The notes: generated by a model not told the origin, from the sequence alone. A DNA stretch of 15,687 nucleotides from Actinomycetota bacterium (GCA_005883885.1 VAYF01000093.1:1-15687), one strand, 5' to 3'; shown: positions 7,285 through 14,066, counted from the stretch's first letter. Numbers and translations: made by a program.

Positions 7285-8727
7285 CTACTCCCATTCGATC
7301 GTGCCCGGTGGCTTGGAGGTGATGTCGTACGCCACGCGGTTCACGCCCGGAACCTCGCGGACGATGCGTTGCGCGATCCGGTCGAGCACCTCGTACGGCA
7401 GCCGCGCCCAGTCGGCGGTCATCGCGTCCTCGGACGTCACGACCCGGACGACGACGGGGTTCTCGTAGGTCCGACCATCGCCCATCACGCCGACGGTCTG
7501 GACATCTCCGAGGAGAACGCAGAAGGCTTGCCAGGTCTCGCGTTCCAGGCCGGCACGACGGATCTCGTCGCGGACGATCGCATCGGCGGCCCGCACCTTC
7601 TCCGCTCGTTCGAGCGTCACCTCCCCCACGATCCGCACGGCCAGCCCCGGCCCGGGGAACGGTTGCCGTTGGACGATCTCCTCCGGCATGCCCAGCTCCT
7701 CTCCGACCTTCCGGACCTCGTCCTTGAACAGGTCGCGGAGGGGCTCGACGATGCCGTCGAAGTCGATCTGCTCGGGCAACCCACCGACGTTGTGGTGGGT
7801 CTTGATCGTCGCCCCGGTCTTCGAGCCGCTCTCGATCACGTCCGGATAGAGGGTGCCTTGCACAAGGAAGCGCGGAGCGGTGTGTGGCCCCGCAACCCCC
7901 TCGAACGCTCGGACGAATCCCGCGCCGATGATCCGGCGTTTGGTCTCGGGGTCCGTCACGCCGGCGAGACTGGCGAAGAAGTCGTCGCCTGCCTTCACGT
8001 GGACGAACGGCACGTGCAGATGCCGAGCGAACGTCTCTTCGACCTGCTCGGGCTCGCCCGTGCGCAGGAGCCCGGTGTCCACGAACACGCACGTCAGCTG
8101 ATCGCCGACGGCCCGGTGCACCAGGAGTGCCGCGACGCTCGAGTCCACCCCGCCGGACAAGGCGCAGTAGACCTTCGCGTCGCCCACGGTGGCGCGGATC
8201 CGCTCGACGGCATCGTCGATGATGTTGGTCGGCGTCCAGTCGGGGAGCAGCCCGCACCCGTCCACCAGGAATCGCTTCATGACGGCCTGCCCGTTCGGTG
8301 TGTGCGACACCTCGGGGTGGAACTGGACGGCGAACAGGGCCCGGTCGGGATCTTCCATGCCGGCGATCGGGATCTGGTCGGTCGATGCCGTGACGCGGAA
8401 CCCCTCCGGAGCCCGGGTGACGGCGTCCCCGTGGGACATCCAGACGGTGTCGGTCGCGGGGAGATCCCGGAGGAGGAGGCTCGGCTGCGACACGTGCAGG
8501 ACGGTTGCCCCGTACTCGCGCTGCCCCGTATCCGCGACCTCGCCGCCCAACGTCCGGGCCATCAACTGATGCCCGTAGCAGATGCCGAGGACCGGCACGC
8601 CCAGGTCGAAGATGTGCGGGTCGAGCTGCGGTGCTTCCGGCTCGTAGACGCTCGCCGGACCGCCGGACAGGATGATGCCGGCCGGGCGCTTCGCGGCGAA
8701 GCCCTTCGCATCCAGATCGTGGGGCAC
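7285..8727 (-). CDS. guaA: GMP synthase (glutamine-hydrolysing), N-terminus missing
   Basis: GuaA converts XMP to GMP using glutamine and ATP. From the GTG at 8727 this frame has 480 residues. Class I glutaminase: SGGPASVYE (21-29), nucleophile Cys50 in GICYGHQLM, and FHPEVSHT with the catalytic His and Glu. ATP-pyrophosphatase domain: LSGGVDSSVAALL PP-loop, then TLYPDVIES. The C-terminal dimerisation domain holds HPFPGPGL-like QPFPGPGLAVRIVGEV and ends KPPGTIEWE, the usual GuaA terminus. The family's start, with its DFG-x-QY and I-ARR-x-RE segment, is absent: homology begins at REAHVYSEIVPHD (from 8754), directly abutting the guaB3 C-terminus in another frame. GTG 8727 has no ribosome site and would lose the first strand of the glutaminase domain. 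The gene as written is probably not a faithful copy of a working guaA. Confidence 0.93.
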   Translation of the reverse strand: MPHDLDAKGFAAKRPAGIILSGGPASVYEPEAPQLDPHIFDLGVPVLGICYGHQLMARTLGGEVADTGQREYGATVLHVSQPSLLLRDLPATDTVWMSHGDAVTRAPEGFRVTASTDQIPIAGMEDPDRALFAVQFHPEVSHTPNGQAVMKRFLVDGCGLLPDWTPTNIIDDAVERIRATVGDAKVYCALSGGVDSSVAALLVHRAVGDQLTCVFVDTGLLRTGEPEQVEETFARHLHVPFVHVKAGDDFFASLAGVTDPETKRRIIGAGFVRAFEGVAGPHTAPRFLVQGTLYPDVIESGSKTGATIKTHHNVGGLPEQIDFDGIVEPLRDLFKDEVRKVGEELGMPEEIVQRQPFPGPGLAVRIVGEVTLERAEKVRAADAIVRDEIRRAGLERETWQAFCVLLGDVQTVGVMGDGRTYENPVVVRVVTSEDAMTADWARLPYEVLDRIAQRIVREVPGVNRVAYDITSKPPGTIEWE

Positions 8728-9887
8728 GATCTCGGAGTAGACGTGCGCCTCCCGGTCTGGTACGTCTTGCCCTCGGTCTTGATCGCCGGGGCGATCACCA
8801 GATCCGCCTTCTGGAACTCCTTGATCGTCTCGTAGCCGGTGGTGGCCATCGAGGTCGCGAGCGCACCGAAGAGGTTGAAGGTGCCGTCGTTCTCATGCGC
8901 CGGTCCCACCAAGATCTCTCGGAGAGACGCCACCTGCTGCGTCTTGACCCGGGCGCCGCGAGGGAGGGTCGGACGGAATGGCGCCATCCCCCAGTGGTAC
9001 CCGCGACCCGGAGCCTCGAAGGACCGTGTGAGCGGGGAACCGATCATCACCGCATCCGCTCCACAGGCGATCGCCTTCGCGATGTCGCCGCCGGTGCGCA
9101 TGCCGCCGTCGGCGATCACGTGACAGTACCGCCCGGTCTCGTGCTGGTGCTCCCGCCGAGCCGCGGCCGCATCGGCGATCGCCGTCGCCTGCGGTACCCC
9201 GACGCCGAGGACCCCTCGGCTCGTGCACGCGTTCCCCGGTCCGACACCGACGAGGACGCCGACCGCTCCGGTCCGCATCAGGTGCAGCGCGGTCGCGTAC
9301 GAGGCGCACCCTCCGACGATCACCGGGATGTCGAACGACGGGACGAACTCCTTGAGGTTGAGCGGCTCGTGCTGGCTGGAGACATGCTCGCCCGACACGA
9401 CGGTTCCCTGGATCACGAGGATGTCGAGCTCCGCTTCCAGCACCAGCTTCGCGTATCGCTCCACCCTCTGTGGGGTGAGTGAGGCACAGGCGACCACTCC
9501 TCCGGCCTTGATCTCCTGGATCCGACGACCGATCAGGTCCTCGCGGATCGGCTCGGCGTAAAGCTCCTGCATCCGGCGGGTGGCCTTGTCGTCCGGGAGC
9601 CCGGCGATCTCGTCGTAGATCGGATCCGGATCCTCGTAGCGGGTCCACAACCCCTCGAGGTTGAGACACGCGAGGCCACCGAGCTTACCGACCTCTACCG
9701 CCGTGGCCGGCGACACGGCCGCGTCCATCGCCGCGGCCATCATCGGCAGACCGAAGGTGTATGCGTCGATCTCCCACGTGATGCTGACGTCCTCGGGGTC
9801 GCGGGTCCTCCGCGACGGAACGATGGCGACCTCGTCGAACCCATAGGCCCGTCGGGCCGATTTGCCGATGCCGATCTCGAACTCCAT
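8562..9887 (-). CDS. guaB3: GuaB3-family IMP dehydrogenase (3' end disturbed)
   Basis: This is an IMP dehydrogenase-related protein of the GuaB3 type, predicted to oxidise IMP to XMP with NAD and so feed guaA. It starts MEFEIGIGKSARRAYGFDEV and lacks the paired CBS domains of ordinary GuaB. Family marks include VPSRRTRDPEDVS (24-36), a GGCASYATALHLMRTGA block, the loop GVGPGNACTSRGVLGVGVPQ that keeps the Cys expected for IMP covalent chemistry, and ADGGMRTGGDIAKAIACGADAVMIGSPL. Mycobacterial GuaB3 lacks that Cys, so this copy is more likely to be catalytic. Homology runs to EFQKADLVIAPAIKTEGKTYQ (residue 377, at 8757). The frame then continues through about 65 codons that are guaA read out of frame, ending at 8562, so the true stop has been lost. 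The start at 9887 has GGGGGGAAG upstream. Confidence 0.9.
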   Translation of the reverse strand: MEFEIGIGKSARRAYGFDEVAIVPSRRTRDPEDVSITWEIDAYTFGLPMMAAAMDAAVSPATAVEVGKLGGLACLNLEGLWTRYEDPDPIYDEIAGLPDDKATRRMQELYAEPIREDLIGRRIQEIKAGGVVACASLTPQRVERYAKLVLEAELDILVIQGTVVSGEHVSSQHEPLNLKEFVPSFDIPVIVGGCASYATALHLMRTGAVGVLVGVGPGNACTSRGVLGVGVPQATAIADAAAARREHQHETGRYCHVIADGGMRTGGDIAKAIACGADAVMIGSPLTRSFEAPGRGYHWGMAPFRPTLPRGARVKTQQVASLREILVGPAHENDGTFNLFGALATSMATTGYETIKEFQKADLVIAPAIKTEGKTYQTGRRTSTPRSCPTIWMRRASPRSARPASSCPAVRRASTSRKHRSSTRTSSTWACRSSASATGIS

Positions 9888-9913
9888 CCGCTTCCCCCCA
9901 AGAGAACACACGA

Positions 9914-9939
9914 ACGCCCACCCGTTGCCGGGTGGGCGT
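9914..9939 (-). promoter_or_regulatory. Perfect 11-bp hairpin with GCAA tetraloop in the guaB3 leader
   Basis: On the minus strand ACGCCCACCCG, GCAA and CGGGTGGGCGT form an 11-bp perfect stem with a GNRA-type loop, 27 bases before the guaB3 ATG. The downstream sequence (TTCGTGTGTTCTCTT) is fairly T-rich, so it could be a terminator of the upstream gene or an attenuator in the guaB3 leader. A TACCCT at 9964-9959 could be a guaB3 -10 box that places the hairpin inside the leader. Confidence 0.6.
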
Positions 9940-9994
9940 CGAAGGCCTACATGGCGAGAGGGTAGCAGACACCCTTGGCGCCCCTGGGAGGTGG

Positions 9995-10527
9995 CTACGG
10001 GGCGCGGACCGCATCCAGCGCGCGCTCGGCTTGCGCCAGATGGAACCGATCGTGTCCCGCGATCAACCGGAACGTCAGCTCGTAGCTCTCGGGCCCGCGC
10101 TCGGCGTGGATCCCGAGGCGGTCCCTCCGCTCGCGCGGGGTCCGGTACCAGAGCGCGGTGTTGGCGGCCCGCAGCGGTTCGAACACGGCGAGGAGCTCCT
10201 CGGCCGGCTCGGGCGGACGATGGAGCTCGTCGACCCACCGATCCTGGTCGTACCCCATCAGCGGCGGACGATCGTGGGCCAGGATCCACCGGTACCGGCC
10301 GCTGACGACCAGCTCGGCATCGGTCACGTGCGCGAGGCATTGCACCACCGACCATCCCGTCGGGTCCGGCGGGATGCCAGCGCCGGTCCCAGCGCTCGGA
10401 GCAGGGCTCGCACCGAAGACGCCGTCGCCGATTGCACCGCGGCAGGATCGTCGTCGCCGAGCAGACCCAGCAGGTGGCGTTGATACCCCGCGGGATCGGC
10501 GATCGGATCGGGCGAGTCGGGCCGCAC
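9995..10527 (-). CDS. DinB-like (DinB_2/DfsB family) protein, frameshifted
   Basis: Two frames together make one DinB-superfamily four-helix metalloprotein of about 175 residues. The N-terminal part, from GTG 10527, reads MRPDSPDPIADPAGYQRHLL and runs to ALLRALGPALAS (near 10375). The C-terminal part, in the frame ending at 9995, resumes at PPDPTGWSVVQCLAHVTDAE and ends DAVRAP. The three His expected to bind a metal are seen in LAHVTDAE and GHDRFHLAQ. PPLMGYDQDRW is also typical. The two halves fit the family spacing between the first helix and WSV without a gap, so a single missing base near 10375-10385 would explain the break. Members include thiol S-transferase-like and damage-inducible proteins; the substrate here is unknown. 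It lies 20 bases after the cysC stop. Confidence 0.72.
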
Positions 10528-10547
10528 GAGCCGGGTGGTATCGGCGC

Positions 10548-11180
10548 TCAGCGTTCCTTGACGACGTGCCCCGTCTCGTGGACACGGAGATCGGTCATGC
10601 CGGAATGCACGCGGTCGCCCTCGATCATGGTCTCGTCGCTTTCGAGGTAGCCGAGGGTCCTCAAGGTCGTGAGCACACGCTGCAGGGACTCTTCCGGCGT
10701 CTCCACCATCGTGTCCACGACGAGCTCAGCGTGCTCCGGCGCCTCGTACGGCGCCTCGGGATCGACGCCCGTGAAGCCGGCCAACTCCCCCGCCAGCGCC
10801 TTCTTGTAGAGGCCTTTCGGGTCGCGGTTCGCCGCGATCTCCGCGACGGTCGCGTGGACGTACACCTCGACGAAATCGCCGACCTCCGCGCGTACGGCGT
10901 TCCGGGCTTCTCGGTACGGGCTGATCGGGCAGCAGATCGTGGCCACGCCGTTGCGGGTGAGGAGGTTCGCCACGAACCCGATCCGCATGATGTTGAGATC
11001 ACGGTCCTCCTTGGAGAAGCCGAGACCCTTGGACAGCTTCTGCCGCACGACATCACCATCGAGGATCTCGGTCTTCATCCCCCGGGCCTGGAACTCGTGG
11101 TACAGCATCTCGGCGATCGTCGACTTGCCTGCGCCCGAAAGGCCGGTGAACCAAACGGTGAACCCGCGGTGGTCCGTCAT
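10548..11180 (-). CDS. cysC: Adenylylsulfate (APS) kinase
   Basis: This enzyme phosphorylates adenosine 5'-phosphosulfate with ATP to give PAPS, the sulfate donor for reduction or for sulfotransferases. In 210 residues it shows the P-loop GLSGAGKS (13-20), ILDGDVVR (39-46), LSKGLGFSKEDRDLNIMRI (49-67), the CPISPYREAR segment, and VEVYVHAT followed by DPKGLYKKALAGELAGFTG, all hallmark CysC motifs. No CysN-like GTPase or ATP sulfurylase is fused. About 25 residues after the usual end (SDETMIEGDRV onward) are an extension. The ATG shares an ATGA overlap with the stop of the upstream phosphodiesterase gene, and AAGGAG lies nine bases before it, so the two are translationally coupled. Sulfate assimilation genes are not otherwise present, so its PAPS use could be either reductive or for sulfation. 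Confidence 0.95.
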   Translation of the reverse strand: MTDHRGFTVWFTGLSGAGKSTIAEMLYHEFQARGMKTEILDGDVVRQKLSKGLGFSKEDRDLNIMRIGFVANLLTRNGVATICCPISPYREARNAVRAEVGDFVEVYVHATVAEIAANRDPKGLYKKALAGELAGFTGVDPEAPYEAPEHAELVVDTMVETPEESLQRVLTTLRTLGYLESDETMIEGDRVHSGMTDLRVHETGHVVKER

Positions 11181-11587
11181 CCCAGGAAGCTCCTTCCGAC
11201 GGCCCCGGGCAACGCCCTTGATGCGTCGATGTCGTACAGGGAAAGGATGGTCGGACCCACGTCGACGAGACGGAGTCCCTCGATCTTGCCGGTGGGCTGG
11301 CGGGGAGCGCCGTTCATGATGAGGATGCCGTCCCGGTCATGGTTGGCCCCGTCGGGGCCGGTGTCGTTCTCGTACGTGAACAGACTCGGGTTGCCGATCG
11401 AGCCTACTGAACGCCACGACAGGTCCCCGAAGTAGACGAGGAGGTCAGGGGCGACGCCGCGAACCTCCGGATAGATGTCCTGTGGCTTGAGGACCCTCGT
11501 CCTCGCGCCCCTTGACGTTGAGGAACAACCGCCCGTAATAGCCGCCGTCGCCCCACGCCGCGGTCCGGGACCAATCGACCGAGACAT
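11177..11587 (-). CDS. Type I phosphodiesterase/alkaline-phosphatase-like protein, C-terminal part (frameshifted)
   Basis: Family sequence in this frame begins at TRVLKPQDIYPEVRG (from 11500); the codons before it are out-of-frame reading of the upstream part. It continues APDLLVYFGDLSWRSVGSIGN, then NHDRDGILIMNGAP, which supplies the last metal-binding His in this superfamily, and GLRLVDVGPTILSLYDID, the usual end motif. It closes with GRSFLG, whose stop overlaps the cysC ATG (ATGA). This is the end of the gene starting at 12491. As the two frames stand, no intact product can be made. Confidence 0.78.
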   Translation of the reverse strand: MSRSIGPGPRRGATAAITGGCSSTSRGARTRVLKPQDIYPEVRGVAPDLLVYFGDLSWRSVGSIGNPSLFTYENDTGPDGANHDRDGILIMNGAPRQPTGKIEGLRLVDVGPTILSLYDIDASRALPGAVGRSFLG

Positions 11588-12491
11588 CCTTGAAGGGAAC
11601 CGGGCCTCCGTCGACGGGCTCGTCGAGCACGAGGTATCCCTCTTGGATCAACCAGTCGTTGAAGCACAGACCGCCCATCATGGGGCGGGCGCCGTGATCG
11701 GACATCACGATCGTCACCGCGTCCTCGGGGATCAGCTCGATCAGTGACGCCAGCTCCCGATCCAAGAAGCGGTAGTAGTCGTGGAACACGCCCTCGTACT
11801 TGTTGCCTGGCTCGTGCAGCGGGTGCGCCGGATCGACGTATTGCCAGAAGACGTGATGGAGCCGGTCCGGCGCGATGTCGCAGAGCATGAAGAAGTCCCA
11901 CGGCTTGTTCTGGATCAATCTCCGCCCCACCCGGAACCGCCGCTCGGTCATCTTGAAGACCTGGTCCAAGGTGACGTCGGATCCGGCCTTCCGGAAGTTC
12001 GGGATGTCGAAGATGTACCGATCCTTCCCCCCGAGCTCCTCTTCGATCTCCGCCTGAAGATCCTGCGGGTAGGCGTAGCGGTCCGACGAGGGAGGCGTGA
12101 GGAAGCACCCGACGCGCCACCCGGGGAAGTCGGCGGGCGGTGGATACGAGGGCGGCACCCCGATCAGGAGCGAGCGCATGCCGTTCGCGCCCAACGCGTC
12201 CCAGACGGCGGGCTCCTTCACGGAGCCCGAGTGGACGATCGAGAGTCCGTCGTAGGTGGCGTCCTTGCGGTTGCGGAACCCGTAGATGCCGAGCTGCCCC
12301 GGCGTCTGCCCCGTCATCCCGCAGGCCCAGGCGGGCACGGTGATCGGCGGGGTGATGCTGGCGAGGTCGCCGTACATCCCGTTGTCCATCAGCTTCGCGA
12401 TGGTGGGGACCTCGGAACGAAGGTCGTCGAACAGGAGCGTGGGGGTGGCGCAGTCGAGTCCGATCACTGCGACCCTGGGGCCGTGCTGCAT
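11445..12491 (-). CDS. Type I phosphodiesterase/nucleotide pyrophosphatase (alkaline phosphatase superfamily), N-terminal part
   Basis: This is a metal-dependent phosphoester hydrolase of the Phosphodiest family. The first metal ligand is Asp13 in VIGLDCATP. The Thr51 nucleophile sits in TPPITVPAW, followed by the usual TG-x-x-P-G-x-x-GIYGF run (60-72). Ligands in DRLHHVFW (209-216) and SDHGARPMMGG (264-274) follow, then the family-specific NDWLIQEGYL. Family sequence stops near NVKGRED (residue 331, about 11500). The expected stretch of about 30-40 residues before the IYPEVRG block is absent and the frame changes. The ATG at 12491 has GGAGGG ten bases upstream. There is no signal peptide, so it is cytoplasmic. 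Its coupling to cysC suggests a nucleotide- or sulfate-related substrate, which is inference. Confidence 0.85.
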   Translation of the reverse strand: MQHGPRVAVIGLDCATPTLLFDDLRSEVPTIAKLMDNGMYGDLASITPPITVPAWACGMTGQTPGQLGIYGFRNRKDATYDGLSIVHSGSVKEPAVWDALGANGMRSLLIGVPPSYPPPADFPGWRVGCFLTPPSSDRYAYPQDLQAEIEEELGGKDRYIFDIPNFRKAGSDVTLDQVFKMTERRFRVGRRLIQNKPWDFFMLCDIAPDRLHHVFWQYVDPAHPLHEPGNKYEGVFHDYYRFLDRELASLIELIPEDAVTIVMSDHGARPMMGGLCFNDWLIQEGYLVLDEPVDGGPVPFKDVSVDWSRTAAWGDGGYYGRLFLNVKGREDEGPQATGHLSGGSRRRP

Positions 12492-12570
12492 GTCGCTCGT
12501 TCCCTCCGGTGCGCGGTCGACGGGCGGACGGCGGGCGCGCTCGCGCGACAGGAGCCATCCGCGGTTCGCG

Positions 12571-12577
12571 TATCCTA
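12571..12577. promoter_or_regulatory. Shared symmetric -10 box for divergent genes (TATCCTA)
   Basis: TATCCT on the plus strand (12571-12576) and TAGGAT on the minus strand (12577-12572) overlap by all but one base, and both fit TAnnnT. The plus transcript would begin near 12583, before the membrane protein, and the minus transcript near 12564, before the phosphodiesterase. Neither has a good -35 box. Confidence 0.4.
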
Positions 12578-12629
12578 CCAGCGACTTTGGGCCGCTTCCG
12601 GCCCGAGCATGGCGGGGGAAAGACCCGGG

Positions 12630-13028
12630 ATGGCGTTCCTGCGACGCGCGCTGCAGTTGTTCGCCGCCGTCTGGGCCGCGTGCGGGTTGGCGATCGCGGT
12701 CACCCCGCGATGGATCCTCGTCTCCTGGTTCGACCAGGTGCCCTACCCCGACTACACGTATGTCCGGGTCTGCGGCATCGCCGGTCTGTCTTCGGCGGCG
12801 CTGGCGCTGATGATCTCGCGCAGGCTGGACGACGTCTGGTGGTGGTCATGGGCGTTCGTCCTCGAGTCGGGCCTGACGGCGCTCGTGACCACGCTGCACG
12901 CGATCGGCTCGGTGCCGGCCGGGTCGGTGTCGTGGTTCTGGTGGATCTTCGCCGTCACGAACATCGTGCTCGTCGCCGTGCTCGTGTCCGGCATCGCTCG
13001 AGCCGGCGTCGAGAAACCGATCGCCTGA
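12630..13028 (+). CDS. Four-helix integral membrane protein, unknown function
   Basis: I cannot name a family. The 132-residue product from ATG 12630 has four predicted membrane helices at about 8-30, 46-63, 69-90 and 102-122, with short loops. WFDQVPYPDYTYVRVCG (33-49) lies between the first two helices, and a Trp cluster DDVWWWSWAF (67-76) opens the third. Small charged loops and no catalytic motif suggest a structural or accessory membrane protein of the hypothetical kind common in actinobacteria. GGGGGAA at 12614-12620 favours ATG 12630; an in-frame ATG at 12609 would add seven residues and has no ribosome site. The gene is 48 bases before the ABC exporter genes on the same strand, but the exporter seems to have its own promoter. 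Confidence 0.72.
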   Translation: MAFLRRALQLFAAVWAACGLAIAVTPRWILVSWFDQVPYPDYTYVRVCGIAGLSSAALALMISRRLDDVWWWSWAFVLESGLTALVTTLHAIGSVPAGSVSWFWWIFAVTNIVLVAVLVSGIARAGVEKPIA

Positions 13029-13062
13029 TCCGCGCCGGAGTGTCCGAATCCCGGACCCGCCG

Positions 13063-13068
13063 TATCGT
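13063..13068 (+). promoter_or_regulatory. Putative leaderless -10 box for the ABC exporter (TATCGT)
   Basis: TATCGT is followed by eight bases and GTG 13077. No Shine-Dalgarno sequence lies between them. The arrangement is the same as before the sortase and pcrA. Confidence 0.42.
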
Positions 13069-13076
13069 GGATACCC

Positions 13077-14066
13077 GTGGATACCGTTCCATCAACCACG
13101 ACGACGAGGGCCGACGCGGCCGATGACGGGTTGGTCATCCGGGCGACCCAGCTAACGAAGATCTACCCCACCGGTGTCAAAGCCGTCGACGCCCTCGACC
13201 TGGACGTCGGGGCCGGCGAGATCTTCGGCCTGCTCGGACCGAACGGCGCAGGCAAGACCACCACCGTCGGGATGCTGACGACGCGGGTCGTCCCCACATC
13301 GGGTAAGGCCATCGTCGCCGGCATCGACGTCGTTGCAGACCCGCCATCGGCCAAAGCGCGGGTCGGCGTGGTTTCCCAGACGAACACGCTCGATCGAAGC
13401 CTGACGGTCAGGGAGAACCTCTACTTCCACGGACGGTACTTCGGCATGGGAGCGCGGGCGGCTGCGCGGACCGCGGACGCTCTCCTCGAGCTCTTCCGAT
13501 TGTCCGACCGGTCCGACGCCGACGTCTCGACCCTGTCCGGCGGGATGGCACAGCGTCTGCTGTTCGCCAGAGCCGTGGCCCACCGCCCCGATGTCCTGTT
13601 CTTGGACGAACCGACATCCGGGCTCGACCCCCAATCGCGGCTCGCCTTGTGGGAGATCCTCGGTCAGATCCACCGCGATGGCCAGACGATCGTGCTGACC
13701 ACGCACTATATGGAGGAAGCCGACAAGCTCTGCCAGCGGGTCGCGATCATGGACCACGGCCGGATCCTCGCGCTCGATACGCCGGAGGGCCTCAAGCGGA
13801 CGGTCGGCGGCGACGCGATCGTCCGGGTCCAGGCGGGTGAGCAGCCCGAGCGCCTGGGGGCCCACCTTCGCGATCTGGAGGGGGTCACCGGGACCGCCGT
13901 CCTCGGCGGAACGGTCCAGCTGACCGTCCGCGGCTCCGCAGGCGTCCTGCCGCGCGTGATCCAAGCGGCCGAGGCCGGCGGGTTCCCCGTGCACGACGTG
14001 TCGCTCGATGAGCCCACCCTCGAGACCGTCTTCATCAATCTCACCGGGAAGGATCTACGCGAATGA
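13077..14066 (+). CDS. ABC-2 exporter ATP-binding protein (DrrA-like)
   Basis: This 329-residue ATPase powers an ABC-2 type exporter. It shows Walker A GPNGAGKTT (54-62), Q-loop VVSQTNTLD (98-106), signature LSGGMAQRL (153-161), Walker B VLFLDEPTSGLDP (173-185) and the switch His in LTTHYMEEAD (207-216). The C-terminal extension after residue 220 (LALDTPEGLKRTVGGDAIV, then DVSLDEPTLETVFINLTGK near the end) is the DrrA-type C-terminal domain known from daunorubicin-type exporters. The first 17 residues before LVIRATQLTKIYP are low complexity. GTG 13077 is chosen for its position next to the -10 box. The stop overlaps the permease ATG (ATGA), so the two proteins are coupled. The substrate cannot be predicted; antibiotics, lipids and polysaccharide precursors all occur in this family. 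Confidence 0.95.
   Translation: MDTVPSTTTTRADAADDGLVIRATQLTKIYPTGVKAVDALDLDVGAGEIFGLLGPNGAGKTTTVGMLTTRVVPTSGKAIVAGIDVVADPPSAKARVGVVSQTNTLDRSLTVRENLYFHGRYFGMGARAAARTADALLELFRLSDRSDADVSTLSGGMAQRLLFARAVAHRPDVLFLDEPTSGLDPQSRLALWEILGQIHRDGQTIVLTTHYMEEADKLCQRVAIMDHGRILALDTPEGLKRTVGGDAIVRVQAGEQPERLGAHLRDLEGVTGTAVLGGTVQLTVRGSAGVLPRVIQAAEAGGFPVHDVSLDEPTLETVFINLTGKDLRE

Noticed and set aside
7274..7294. Alternative thioesterase start at ATG 7294
   Set aside because: It would overlap the guaA coding end by ten bases and has no ribosome site; ATG 7273 is the tidier choice.
7369..8835. 488-codon open frame on the plus strand opposite guaA
   Set aside because: It is an antisense shadow of guaA. Its residues are low-information (rich in Arg, Asp, Pro, Val) without motifs, as expected from high-GC codon bias.
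9888..9994. Purine riboswitch before guaB3
   Set aside because: The leader has one strong stem, but I see none of the conserved three-way junction bases of the purine aptamer.
11781..12629. Upstream plus-strand extension of the membrane protein frame
   Set aside because: It is antisense to the phosphodiesterase gene and has no motif. The membrane protein's own starts at 12609 or 12630 lie after the promoter box.
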